From the NCBI GenBank assembly GCA_958295665.1, contig OY282560.1:256599368-256663367 (forward strand): a stretch of 64,000 nt of DNA. The letters run 5' to 3'. Made by a program: the position numbers and the translations under genes. The notes beneath the pieces are model-generated. The model saw nothing but the letters and a program-made list of their open reading frames with translations, was not told the DNA's origin and made no database searches. Of this stretch, positions 34,520-45,229 are shown in pieces (position 1 is the stretch's first letter; each line of letters begins with the position of its first letter). Source of the DNA: Tipula vernalis (lineage: Eukaryota > Arthropoda > Insecta > Diptera > Tipulidae).

Positions 34520-34649
34520 CACCCCTATTATGATTGACAAGTCGATCGACAATCGACACGACTCTGTTGTGTTGCGTTTCCGTTTTCTCATTTGATATTA
34601 ACAATATGAGAAACGATTGTCGATCGACTCGTCAATTGTAATAGGGGTG
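34520..34649. repeat. 130-base MITE with 6-base target duplication
   Basis: The ends are inverted repeats of about 36 bases. The left starts CACCCCTATTATGATTGACA and continues to GATCGACAATCG; the right is its near-exact reverse complement ending ATAGGGGTG. AATAAT flanks both sides (34514-34519 and 34650-34655), though the low complexity makes this duplication only suggestive. Confidence 0.7.
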
Positions 34650-35696
34650 AATAATAATAATTAATTACATTATGTAAAATACAAATAGCAAACAGAAAAA
34701 AATATGTAAAATATTTAAAATATAAAAAAACAATATTGAAACCAAATCGATTGCACGTGAAATATTGTAATAAATATGTACTTATAAGGAGTACTCGTAG
34801 TATTTTATCAAACATTTAAATATAGTTACATATGTATATAAGTAAGTTCTCATTCATGTATCATATAAGTATATAACATAATTAATTTTATATTTTCTTA
34901 TATCACTACTTAGAAATTTTGTAAAATTCATAAGTTTTAATTGAAAATTTTCTTCAATTAATTTGGAAAATGCCGTCACTTATAATACATTACAAATTTT
35001 TTAATAGGAATTTAACTATTTATAATAACTTGTTCTACTAACTTTATTTAACTTTAATTTAGTATATTTTATGTATCTCAGTTATATACCCATTAATAGT
35101 TTATTGCTACACGTTACCCCAGCTCAAATTGCCAAATTGTTGAGTTAAATTTGATTGATTCCGTTTTGTCGGTTGGAATTGTGCAAATTTTGTCTAATTC
35201 CGTGGTATTTGTATTTGTTGTTCTGGAAATGAAATTGGATTAATTGTCCCGTTCTCATATTGAACATATTTTGTTGCGGAATGGTTGTTCAATCGATGTT
35301 TTTTGATTTGTTAAATTTAGTTCAACGGATTCTGCAGCATTTGTTGCATTTTTGCTGGCAGAAAAGCACCAGCCAATAAACCATTGAATGTATAAAATCC
35401 CATTGGGTTTGATTTGGCTGTAGCCGCATATTAGTAAGTGTAGTCCTTGAAAATGTAGAGCTAGTGGAACTATTTTTAGGTTTTGGTGGAGACGATAAAT
35501 TTAAACTAGTCACCCGCTAGTCGATTTTTTATTACTTTTCTGGCGTTCTGTCTCCTCGTCTAGTTCTTTGTTCTAATTAACCTAAAAGTATCAAGAAATT
35601 AAAATGTTGTTTAAAAAGATAAATTCATTAATAAAATTTTTTACTTATATTTTTTATATTCATATTTTCAGAGCCTACTCTATAAATAAGAGCCTC

Positions 35697-35914
35697 TGTT
35701 GTAATTTATTAGGCAGCGATCAATAAAAATCAATTCTAGTTAATCCTTGTTTTATTCACATTTATTTAATTATAAAACTAGTATACATTTCTTTTTTTGT
35801 TCCTACTTTCGTGACAACTTAAAACGAACTCCCCACCCATTACTCGTTTCCACTGAACGATAATTAATAATCGTTGAACCCAATAACCCGTGCAACGTAA
35901 TGCCAGTTATATTA
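35697..35914 (-). repeat. 3' LTR of the minus-strand gypsy element
   Basis: 218 bases, sharing ATTTATTAGGCAGCGATCAA at one end and GCAACGTAATGCCAGTTATA at the other with the partner at 40177-40339. It is about 55 bases longer than the 5' LTR because it holds an internal segment (around 35780-35840) that is absent there. Confidence 0.9.
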
Positions 35915-35921
35915 GTTCTTC

Positions 35922-36010
35922 CCTCTCTAACAAAATTCATTACTTAACTTATAACTAATATGAGTATATACTAATAAACATCTTTTAACAAAATTCATTA
36001 CTTAACTTAT
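35922..36010. repeat. Short tandem duplication beside the 3' LTR
   Basis: The words AACAAAATTCATTACTTAAC followed by TTATA occur twice, at about 35929 and 35988, between the purine tract and the end of the integrase frame. This is a ~59-base duplication in the element's non-coding tail. Confidence 0.6.
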
Positions 36011-36035
36011 ACTTATAATTGATAATTTAATCAAT

Positions 36036-37445
36036 TTATAAATTCAATTTCTGTGGTACTTTTCTAACTCTGCTTGACCTTCGCAATGTATTGCCCAAAA
36101 CTGTGTCCTCAACTACAGTACTCCGCGCTTTCTCCGAATTTCCCCCGCCGGTAAGGCCAGAAACACACGTGATTGGCTCTAAACCCTGATCCTCACCACG
36201 CTCAATGAGATCGGATCTTTCTATCGCATCCCTAGTAACCGTAACCTGTTCTGTAATCGAATCCGCCACCTTCGAAGATGAAAAATCAACTAAACTATCT
36301 CTGTCCAACATATTTTCCCCAATGGCTCTAATTTGGTCCGCATGTCTTTCCCATAATCTACCGTCATCTAATTTCACTCTATACCGAACTTGTCCGATCC
36401 TTTCTATTATTGTACCGAAATTCCATTTTATTCGCAATCGTAAGTATTCCCTAACGGAAACCCTATCACCTTCCTTAAATTCCCTATTTGCTATGTACAC
36501 ATTCTTTTGTATATGTATATTTTTAGACGGAATCAACAAATCCAACCTTGATCTTATATCTCGGTTGAACATACTCATGGCTGGCGTTTTCCCGGTACTT
36601 GGGTGAACCATTTTTCGATATGTCAATAAAATATTTTGTAATTGTTTTTCTATGTCCTCTCTTGGACAATCTAAATTTTTTAATTTTTCTTTGATGGTAC
36701 GTACATATCGTTCAGCTTGTCCATTAGTTGCTGGATGATATGGAGCACCCATTTTGTGAATGATTCCATTCACCTTTAAGAAATCCTGAAACTCTTTCGA
36801 GGTAAATTGGGAGCCGTGGTCGCTCACTAACACGGACGGTAATCCATGTATGGCGAATATTCTCCGACAAATCTCAATTGTTTTGTATGTAGTTATATTT
36901 TGTAGTATGTGAACCTCTGGCCACTTGCTATATGCGTCCACCAAGATAAAGAAATATAAATTATGAAACGGACCCGCAAAATCCACATGGACCCTGTCAA
37001 ACGGATTTGTTGGAGCTTGCCAACAGTGGAATGTCTCTTTAGGTGGGTTCGGTTGTAGCGACTGACATTTTCTACAATTTTTCACTTCTTCCTCAATATC
37101 TCGATCTATTCCGTCCCACCAACAGTAGCTTCGCGCTAACTGTTTCATCCTTGATATACCGAAATGAGCAGAATGTAATTCATCCATCACCTTTCTCCGC
37201 AACACTCCGGGTATGTAGGCTCTAGATCCTCTCATGAGACAGTTTTCTTGTAACGAAAACTCGTTTTGGTTTATGTGACAACGTTCACTTGCTCGTACTT
37301 CCCTTCCTGTTCGTAATCCTGTGACTAAATTACTAATTGTTTTATCTTTCAACGTAGCTTCACTCAAATCTGCGACTCGTATTGGTAAGGTTTCAATTAA
37401 ATTTATTTCAACAATATCTGGTTCTTGCATATTGTTTTCAACCAT
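36036..37445 (-). CDS. Gypsy integrase (C-terminal part of pol)
   Basis: 469 residues. It has the HHCC zinc-binding domain (HSAHFGISRMKQLARSYCWW then CRKC, about residues 75-110). The catalytic core carries D (HVDFAGP, ~153), D (SDHGSQF, ~208) and E (NGQAERYVR, ~243), so the DDE triad is complete. A DNA-binding C-terminal domain follows (VRYRVKLDDGRLWERHADQI). The frame is in the same register as the upstream 865-residue gag-pol frame; a single TAA followed directly by ATG separates them. It would join the element's cDNA to host DNA. It is either part of one polyprotein broken by a stop mutation or separately initiated. Confidence 0.9.
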   Translation of the reverse strand: MVENNMQEPDIVEINLIETLPIRVADLSEATLKDKTISNLVTGLRTGREVRASERCHINQNEFSLQENCLMRGSRAYIPGVLRRKVMDELHSAHFGISRMKQLARSYCWWDGIDRDIEEEVKNCRKCQSLQPNPPKETFHCWQAPTNPFDRVHVDFAGPFHNLYFFILVDAYSKWPEVHILQNITTYKTIEICRRIFAIHGLPSVLVSDHGSQFTSKEFQDFLKVNGIIHKMGAPYHPATNGQAERYVRTIKEKLKNLDCPREDIEKQLQNILLTYRKMVHPSTGKTPAMSMFNRDIRSRLDLLIPSKNIHIQKNVYIANREFKEGDRVSVREYLRLRIKWNFGTIIERIGQVRYRVKLDDGRLWERHADQIRAIGENMLDRDSLVDFSSSKVADSITEQVTVTRDAIERSDLIERGEDQGLEPITCVSGLTGGGNSEKARSTVVEDTVLGNTLRRSSRVRKVPQKLNL

Positions 37446-40043
37446 TTATAAGGGTAATCTTGATATCGCGTCTGCATTACAATGCTCTTTTGTGTTACGA
37501 TATCTAATATTGAATGTAAAATTGCGCAAAAATAATTCATAGTGCTGCATGCGCATTGCAGAAAACGTTGGCAATCCCTTATGTGGCGATAAAATTTGAA
37601 TTAGGGGTCTATTGTCCACATATAAAATAAGCTCCCTACCAAACAAATACTGCGAAAATTTTCGAACAGCAAATATTATAGCGTAAGCTTCCTTGTCGAT
37701 TTGAGTATACTTTTGTTGTGTACTTGATAACGTCTGCGATGCGTATTGTATAGGTCTTTCCGATCCATCTTCCAAAATATGGCTCAACACTGCTCCAACC
37801 CCATAACTACTCGCATCGGTCGCCAATACCAAAGGTAATTTCGGGTTGTAGTGAACCAAGAAACCATCTGATTGCATTTCTATTTTCACTTGTATAAATG
37901 CCTTCTCACAACTCGCATCCCACTTGAAATCAACATTCTTCTTCAGCAAATTGTTTATTGGATATAAAATCGCACTTAAATTCTTTAAAAATCGACCATA
38001 ATAATTTATCAAGTCGACAAACGCACGCACTTCTTCAACATTACTCGGCCGTTTCATGTCCTGTACCGCCTGTATCTTGGCCTTCAGCTTATGAATCCCT
38101 TGCTTATTAATTAGGTATCCACAATATTGAATACTATCCGTAAAAAAATCACACTTCTTAACATTCACCCGCATATTATGATCTCTCAATCGCCCTAATA
38201 CTGTTCTTAGTCGGTCTAAGTGCGTTTTATCGTCCGGCCCTGTAACACGAATATCATCAAGAAACACTGCCACACCTTCGATATCTTGTAACAACGTCTC
38301 CATGTGCCTCTGCCAAATAGCAGGTGCTGATGCCACTCCGTACATTAACCTTGTAGGTTGGAACAACGCTTTATGGGTATTAACTGTTAGTAAATGTCTA
38401 TCCTGCGGACGAACCTCCAGTTGTAAATACGCCTTCGTTAAATCTAGCTTGGTAAATTTATCACCTCCTGCTAGTGATGCAAATAATTCCTCTACAGTAG
38501 GCAGTGGATGATCATCAACGATCAGGTATTTGTTGATCGTAATTTTGTAGTCGGCACACAAACGTATTGTGCCATTCGCCTTCATAACAGGCACTAATGG
38601 GGTGGCCCATTCACTACGATCAACCTTGACAAATATGCCCTCACGTACCAAGCTATGTAATTCTTCTTCAACTTTAAACTTTATTGCGAAAGGAATTGAA
38701 CGGATTTTGCAAAAAATGGGCTGAGCATCGGCTCTTAAATTTAATGTTGCTTGCATTCCTGTAATTTTTCCCATCGTATCCTCCATAACTACCCTGTACT
38801 CCGTTAATAAACTTTTTAATCTACTATCCTGAACTTCTGAAGTCTCCGACACACTATTTACATTCAAAATTCCATTCCAATCTAATTTCAAATGTTTCAA
38901 CCATTCACGACCCAGTAAAGCATGACGATCCGTGTCCACGATATACAATGGAAGCAACCAATTCCCATTACCATGTGTAACTGTCACCTTAATGTAACCA
39001 ATAATTTCCAAATTTGTATTACAGTATGTAATTAACTTTAAATTTGTATGAAAAACTTCACAGTCTCGAAAAAATAATTCTTTGTGACTCATACCACAAA
39101 TTGTAACCGGGTACCCAGTATCTATTTCAAACTCTATCGAATTACCGTTCACCGCAATTGAAAACAACAATTTTGAGCAATGTTCATTCCGAAAATGGTC
39201 AATATTTGCTAACACTAACTCAGTTACTTCATTGTCATCATTATCATTATTGACATCTGATTCTATTTGATTTACATTCTTTTGTTTTCTCTTGCGACAC
39301 ATTTTCCCTATATGCCCTACGATACCACAAATATTGCACTTTACTTTAATAAATTTACATCTAGGTGCTAAATGAGCTTTGTCACCACATCGAAAACAAT
39401 ATAAACTACTTTTACAATTAACATAATTACTATTTACTGTCCCACTAGTAGTGTTGACATTTTGAAATCTCACCGAATTATTCTTCGTTATATTGTTGCA
39501 CTGGTTGCACTCGCCTATAGCCCGATGTAATGTTGCCGCGTTCTTCGTTGACACTTCCAACGCGCAAGCAACTTCGATTGCGTTTTTTAACGTTAAGTTG
39601 TTTGATTCCAATAACCGATTTTGAATCACTTGACTTCGTAAACCGAACACAAATTGGTTTCGTAATGCCGTCTCCAAAAAATTTCCAAAATTGCAATTCA
39701 ATGCTGATTTCCGTAAAGCTGCCAGATACTCCTGTACTGTTTCGCCATCTTTCTGTTTTCGTAGTTGAAATTTGAAATTTTCCATAATCTCCAACGGAGC
39801 CGGGTTGTAATATTCCCGTAACAAATTAATAATTTCGTCATATTTCTTTGTATACGGTGACGTCGGAGCCAGTTTATCACACACTATATCATACGCCTCC
39901 TGTCCGATAAAATGCAACAACAAATGCAACTTTCGCTCCTCTTTTGTATCGAACACCTCAAATGCTCCTTCCAGGCGTTGTACCCATCGATCCCAGGAAT
40001 ATGTATTCCTATCGAATTTATCTATTTGAAACGCTGCTTGCAT
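37446..40043 (-). CDS. Gypsy gag-protease-reverse transcriptase-RNase H polyprotein
   Basis: 865 residues. Gag core is 1-200 (RWVQRLEGAFEVF; LREYYNPAPLEIMENFKF). Two zinc knuckles follow (CFRCGDKAHLAPRC ~214 and CNICGIVGHIGKMC ~235). The protease has FEIDTGYPVTICG near 306; the usual alanine after DTG is tyrosine, which is atypical. The reverse transcriptase spans about 430-640 with the catalytic VFLDDI near 594. RNase H starts at LATDASSYGVGAV (~737) and ends YRNTKEHCNADAISRLPL. Gag and pol are fused in one frame with no frameshift site. The first ATG lies about 130 bases after the 5' LTR. Confidence 0.92.
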   Translation of the reverse strand: MQAAFQIDKFDRNTYSWDRWVQRLEGAFEVFDTKEERKLHLLLHFIGQEAYDIVCDKLAPTSPYTKKYDEIINLLREYYNPAPLEIMENFKFQLRKQKDGETVQEYLAALRKSALNCNFGNFLETALRNQFVFGLRSQVIQNRLLESNNLTLKNAIEVACALEVSTKNAATLHRAIGECNQCNNITKNNSVRFQNVNTTSGTVNSNYVNCKSSLYCFRCGDKAHLAPRCKFIKVKCNICGIVGHIGKMCRKRKQKNVNQIESDVNNDNDDNEVTELVLANIDHFRNEHCSKLLFSIAVNGNSIEFEIDTGYPVTICGMSHKELFFRDCEVFHTNLKLITYCNTNLEIIGYIKVTVTHGNGNWLLPLYIVDTDRHALLGREWLKHLKLDWNGILNVNSVSETSEVQDSRLKSLLTEYRVVMEDTMGKITGMQATLNLRADAQPIFCKIRSIPFAIKFKVEEELHSLVREGIFVKVDRSEWATPLVPVMKANGTIRLCADYKITINKYLIVDDHPLPTVEELFASLAGGDKFTKLDLTKAYLQLEVRPQDRHLLTVNTHKALFQPTRLMYGVASAPAIWQRHMETLLQDIEGVAVFLDDIRVTGPDDKTHLDRLRTVLGRLRDHNMRVNVKKCDFFTDSIQYCGYLINKQGIHKLKAKIQAVQDMKRPSNVEEVRAFVDLINYYGRFLKNLSAILYPINNLLKKNVDFKWDASCEKAFIQVKIEMQSDGFLVHYNPKLPLVLATDASSYGVGAVLSHILEDGSERPIQYASQTLSSTQQKYTQIDKEAYAIIFAVRKFSQYLFGRELILYVDNRPLIQILSPHKGLPTFSAMRMQHYELFLRNFTFNIRYRNTKEHCNADAISRLPL

Positions 40044-40156
40044 TATTATTTTTAACTATAATTATGTACGCATGTAGATGTACTTTATAATCTCTCTTGA
40101 TTACACAACGAGACACAAAAATCCTCAATCGAATCTTCAATTATTGTTGGCATCCA

Positions 40157-40176
40157 ACCATCCTCGTCGCCAATAT
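40157..40176 (-). promoter_or_regulatory. Probable primer-binding site region of the minus-strand gypsy
   Basis: Just inside the 5' LTR the minus strand reads TTGGCGACGAGGATGG. Its position, 2-4 bases after the LTR end, fits a tRNA primer site. I cannot assign the tRNA with confidence. Confidence 0.5.
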
Positions 40177-40339
40177 TGTTGTAATTTATTAGGCAGCGAT
40201 CAATAAAAATCAATTCTAGTTAATCCTTGTTTTATTCACATTTATTATAAAACTATTATACAACATACTCGTTTCCACTGAACGATAATTAATAATCGTT
40301 GAACCCAATAACCCGTGCAACGTAATGCCAGTTATATTA
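40177..40339 (-). repeat. 5' LTR of the minus-strand gypsy element
   Basis: 163 bases, matching the 3' LTR outside one ~55-base gap. Shared blocks include CGATCAATAAAAATCAATTC and GAACGATAATTAATAATCG (with small differences). The gap means that LTR-driven expression from this copy may be impaired. Confidence 0.88.
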
Positions 40340-41410
40340 GCCTCCACAATAACTATGAAACTATATGGGAAAACGATTGTTTTCATTTACATTTTTAGTC
40401 TATAAGAATTATGAGCTTTTATATTATTTTTATACGAAAATGTTCATAAAACATGTAATTTTATTTGATTGAAAAATATATGTTTTAGTCTTCGAGATTT
40501 TTTTTACAATTGTTTTTCTCATATGCTCATTTGGATGTTATATTCAGCTAAATTAGAGGTTTCCAAGCATTTGCTTTAAAAACAACAACAATAAATATAA
40601 ATGTCATTCATCATCTCAAAAAATACAAACTGCTAGTTTGACGCCGCTCTATGTGTTCGCTTTTATGGAATTGGAAATACATGTATTCTAATTTAGCGTC
40701 GCTGTTCGCTCCGTCAATCACTGTGTTCCATTGGAAACAATTTGATACTGCCAAGTACTTGTGAGTAGATGTTCAATGGAACGCAAATTTTTGTGACAGT
40801 AGTAAAATATAACCTCAATTTAAATAAAACTGCTAAATTATAATAAAAAATACGTTGATCTATTAATAATAATAAGTAATAAAACATTAAACAACAAAAT
40901 AATTAAAATATTTTTACGATTTAACAATTGCGCGTCGTATCACAAACATAAACAAATTTTTTTTATTTTTAAGCCTAATCGAACCAACATATTTTTGTTA
41001 TGTCAGTAAATTCAAATTCTAATCAAATAATTTACGAAAATTTTTTCAGATAATGATTAGATGTCAAGTACGTTGTATGGAAATGTTTCAAAATAAAATA
41101 CATACAAGTTTATAACTAAATAAACATTATTTTGAAAATCGATGCATTTATCAAACGAGCCAAACAGGCACATCTTGGTTGGATTAGGGTTAAAAAATGA
41201 CGTTTCACACAACCAAAATTGGTATAGAGCCATCTATTAGAATTTTTTAAACTAAAATCCCTCTTTCGTTAATTATATGCGTAACTACTTCTAACAACTA
41301 CACCATCACTTGAGTATGAGTAGTTGCGAGTAGATACAAGTACTTGTGAGTAGTTTGCTAACGCCAATGGAACACGCTTAATGTGTTTGGGGTATAATAA
41401 TTCCTTATCG

Positions 41411-41752
41411 TAGTAAAGGGCTAACCAGCGAATCAGTAAGAATCCTTAAAGAATTTGACGAAATTATTTCCTTACAGAATATTTGACATATCGGCCATCG
41501 AATCCGTAAAAACTGACAAATACAGTATTACAATTCTAATGTGAATAGCAAAATTTATTATTTTTAAGAAAAGTATGCTTTGAAAATTTTGATGTATTCT
41601 GACATATCCTTCAGTTTGCGCGTTAATTTTCGCTCTCTTACGTGACGGCTGAACTGAACGAAAAGTTCTTAAAGATTCGCTGGTCAGTAACATGCACTTT
41701 CTGTATATCGCGTTCTTACTTAAAGTTGTTACTGACTCGCTGGTTCCCTCAT
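41411..41752. repeat. Foldback element with an extra internal arm copy
   Basis: The left arm TAGTAAAGGGCTAACCAGCG then AATCAGTAA matches the reverse complement of the right arm (TTACTGACTCGCTGGTTCCC). A third copy, GATTCGCTGGTCAGTAAC, lies inside near 41672, in the orientation of the right arm. Confidence 0.55.
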
Positions 41753-41757
41753 TAGTA

Positions 41758-43070
41758 ATTCGATTGGTTCTCAAAGGTTGGTAGCATTTTTAATCTTTTT
41801 GTGCCGAAATACATTTTTATTCGCGAATGAAATTTTGGTATGTAGGTTTGTTTACATTTAGAGCATGTAATAAATATTTTTTATATTTTTAATTGTCAAA
41901 TAAATAGTCAAAATAATAATAAATTTCACATAGCCAACCTATTGACGATTGTAAAAGTAGAGAAAGCGCCTCTCGAGGAAAAAAGTTAAAATGAGGCAAC
42001 AGGCAAAATGACATTTCTCATAAATGCGACGAAAGAAATTTTTGCAATCCGGCAATTAAAAATGGTTTTTATAATCTAAAATTGGAATTAGTTACAATTA
42101 TTATCAATCTGGTAGGTAAAAATTGTGTTTACAGTTCAAAATTGGAATTGCTTACAACAATTTCGAACGTCAAATTAGCAGCTACCTCAGTTTAAAAATT
42201 TTCCACTAGGTGGAATCTGTGATGCTCCAATCGTCAATAGAGCTAAAAAAATGTGCACTAGCATACCCAGCGTAAAGTAGGCAAACTAAACGATGAATTC
42301 GATTTTTAATTCCATCAATTTAGAAGGAATTCGACGATATCCTAATTTGAACTCATTATATAGCATTGTTGTTGCAAATTGGCAAATGAAATGTCACTTT
42401 TGACCAAATTTGAATTCCATTTTCAAATACGAATTATATTTTTGCACAAACTATGATTTCCTATAACTCATAAACAAAAAAACGTGTATTTAAAGTTTGA
42501 CGCGTGCTGCCGACGTTTGGTGTGATAGCTTCTTAAAGGGTGAAACACACCGAGCAGCGGCAGCGAACAGCAGATTTAATATTAACCATTTACTTAATGT
42601 TTTATGTATTCATAGATAGTCGTATGTTAAGAAAAATTATAAGCAATTTTCATAAAAACAATTAAATATTTGATAATTTTAATAGTTAAATGTTGATTAA
42701 AAGAAAATCACCAGTGGAATATGTAGGACATGTAGTGCTGCTCTTGGTGTGTTTCAGCAATAGACTACAAATGACATTTCATTTGACCAAGGAATTGGAA
42801 TTCAAATTTGGTCAAATAAAATAGTCAAAGAAATCAATGTTTGGAATTCGATTAGTTTTCAAAGGTTGGTAGCATTTTCAATTTTTTTATCGCGAAATAC
42901 GGTTTGATTACATTTAACGTATTTAATAAATATTTGTTATACTTTTAATTGTCAAATAAATAGTCAAAATAATAATAAATTTCACATAGCCAACCCATAG
43001 AACTAACAAAAATGTACTCTAGCGCACTCAGCGTAAAGTAGGCAAACTAAACGATAAATTCGATTTTAGC
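41758..43070 (+). repeat. Dispersed direct repeat pair of ~250 bases
   Basis: 41758-41945 and 42845-43005 share GTTGGTAGCATTTT, AATTGTCAAATAAATAGTCA and TTCACATAGCCAACC. The second copy continues into CAGCGTAAAGTAGGCAAACT (43030), which in the first copy is found near 42268. A further ~100-base segment starting near 42300 (CATCAATTTAGAAGGAATTC-like) recurs directly at 44890-44985. Confidence 0.6.
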
Positions 43071-43963
43071 TATATTTTAGGCTTTGCCACAGCTATTTTT
43101 CGTGCGATGCGATTTATTTTCCTTTTCAAATTCTATTGCAATTAGAATAGATTTGATGCTAAATAATTTCAACCAATGACTATGACAGTTGTTACGAAAA
43201 AAAATCGCGTCGCTGTTAAGTGTGGCATCCAGTGCGAAATTTGACGCGAATCGCATCTCACGAAAATAGCTGTGGCAAAGCCTTTTAGCTGTATTTCCAT
43301 GAGAAAAATTTAATTCGAATTATTTTTGCTCATGGAAACCAGTCGCGAATTAAAACAACAAAGAGCTGGAACAATTTAGCATATGGTGTCAGGTGGTATA
43401 ACTAAAATTAGGACATGAATTAAAATTATAATTATATATATATTATTTTAATAATAATTATTTATTAAAAACTTAGGGATTGAATTAAATATGTAATTCA
43501 AACTTTTGGTTTGAATTTTTAATTCGTCTGTCGCGAGCAATTGTTGTTTTAAAATTCTCATGGAAAAACGACTTTTGTTGAGAAAAAATTAATTCGAATT
43601 ATTTTGGAGTTATTTTTTTCTTAACAGAATAAGCCGCGAAATATTTTTTTGGTTATGCCCGATTTAGATGAAGAAAAATGTTTGCCTTTCAAGAAATGTT
43701 TGCCTTGCATAGAGCTGCACGCAATAAAAAATTATCCATTAGTTAAAATGAGAAAGGACTATGTAAACCAAAATGGCGATACTATAATTTTTTGGCGGCT
43801 TATACATAATTGTATGTTATATTTTTTGACATTTATCAGTGGTGTGACAAAAAGTAAATTTATAACAATAAATAAGATTGTTAGTGACAAAAATAAAACT
43901 TAATAAATAAAATTGGGAAAAATGCTTTTGATTTGATTTTTTCTGCTATAACATTTGACTTCT

Positions 43964-44215
43964 GGGGCCCAATTCTCGAATTCCACATCCATTTTCCACA
44001 TGTGGACATCTGTCAAAATTCAAAAAATTGAATTTTTTCGGTACTAAGGGAATATTTCCGAATGGGTATAAGCATGTGGAAAAAATTCCCTATATATTAA
44101 AAGGTCAATGCCGCATGTGTTTTATATACGAATTACAATTTTCGAACGTTTTTGTGTGAACTTTGACAGATGTCCACATGTGGAAAATGGATGTGGAATT
44201 CGAGAATAGGCCCCC
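43964..44215. repeat. 252-base MITE with ~52-base terminal inverted repeats
   Basis: The left end is GGGGCCCAATTCTCGAATTC, then CACATCCATTTTCCACATG and TGGACATCTGTCAAA. The right end is the near-perfect reverse complement, ending GAGAATAGGCCCCC. The high arm identity indicates recent activity. No clear target duplication was found. Confidence 0.75.
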
Positions 44216-44566
44216 TGGTCATCGTATAGGTTTTCATAATATAGTTCTTTTGTGTTTGGGTTTGTTTGTTACTATAAAATATTAAAAAAATATAGTCGGG
44301 TCAAGTATATTTTATAGTATCATATTTATTTTTATTGTTTTTATAGTAACAATTGGTAAAAAAAAACAAAAAAAGTCGCTAGCATAATTTTGCATGTTTA
44401 TGTTTTGTTCTTGTCATTCAAACGAAAATTGTAATGTACTAATATCTTCTTTTTTTGCAAGGCAAACATTTTTCTTCATCTAAATCGGGCATTCATTTTT
44501 ATATTTTATGTTGGTATTTTTTGTGTTTTTCATTTAAGCGATTACTTATTTTATTTGTTCGAGCTC

Positions 44567-44732
44567 GAATTAAATAACTCAAATTTTTTGTTTGAATTAT
44601 TTAATTCCTGTCACGTCCAATTGTTGTTGTAAATTTCTCAACAAAAGCTATATTCTGTTGAGAAATTTACAACAACAACTGCACGTGACAGGAATTAAAT
44701 AATTCGAACAAAAAATTTGAGTTATTTAATTC
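44567..44732. repeat. 166-base near-perfect palindrome
   Basis: The arms run outward from about 44649: TTCTCAACA and TGTTGAGAA at the centre, then TTACAACAAC, CACGTGACAGG-like and AATTAAATAA, ending in AATTTGAGTTATTTAATTC on the right and its complement on the left. Related TTCTCAACAAAA and AATTCGAATTATTTT words at 43580-43620 and 44845-44890 suggest it sits within a larger decayed foldback element. Confidence 0.65.
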
Positions 44733-45229
44733 TTGCTCGCACAAATAAAATACGTAACTGCTTGAATGAAAAACAGAAGAAATACCTACATAGTATTCTA
44801 TAAAGTATAAAAATTAAATCGAAAAAATATTTCGCGGCTTGTTCTGTTGAGAAAAAAATAATTCGAATTAATTTTTTTTTCAACAAGCTTTTGAATTCCG
44901 TCAATTTAGAAGGAATTCGACGAATTCCTAATTTGAATTCATTATATAGCATTGTTGTTGTAAATTGGCAAATGAAATGTCACTACCACCGTCAATCGAC
45001 CGTTTAGCCGAGACATATGTTTTTCACTTCAGTGCTAGCGGTGATCGATTGGAAAGCTAATGTTGTACTCCTCTGTTTTACACATTTTTGTGTACTACAC
45101 AATTTACACTTTTTCAAATGTCAATTTTTCTTATATGGTTAAATGTCAAATTCTCCTTTAACGCTTCCATAACAACAACATTTTTCCAAAACTAATAATT
45201 ATTTTCCAATTTATAATTCCATAGAAAAA

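Larger units (their letters stand above)
33186..35691. other. Non-coding AT-rich DNA with two small foldback elements
   Basis: No protein-coding segment recognised. It includes the inverted repeats at 33617-33783 and 34520-34649, listed separately, and is otherwise unremarkable. Confidence 0.5.
35697..40339 (-). mobile_element. Ty3/gypsy LTR retrotransposon with both LTRs (minus strand)
   Basis: A 4.64-kb element read right to left: 5' LTR 40177-40339, leader with primer site near 40160-40174, gag-pro-RT-RNase H frame, integrase frame, purine tract (minus-strand AGAGAGGGAAGA at 35917-35928), 3' LTR 35697-35914. GCCTC occurs outside both ends (35692-35696 and 40340-40344) as a target duplication. 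There is no env-like frame. The zinc knuckles and general layout resemble the insect gypsy elements commonly annotated as K02A2.6-like. Confidence 0.92.
40345..45229. other. Gene-free patchwork of foldback repeats
   Basis: No host gene recognised. 40680-40800 and 41290-41390 share a GTGTTCCATTGG/CAAGTACTTGTGAGTAG block in inverted order. The inverted elements at 41411-41752, 43964-44215 and 44567-44732 and the direct repeats at 41758-43070 are listed separately. The frame at 43649-43903 overlaps an inverted repeat shared with 44455-44500 and is not a convincing gene. Confidence 0.5.

Noticed and set aside
43649..43903. 84-residue frame starting MVMPDLDEEKCLPF as a small gene
   Set aside because: Its first part is duplicated in inverted form at 44455-44500 as part of a foldback repeat, and no domain is visible.
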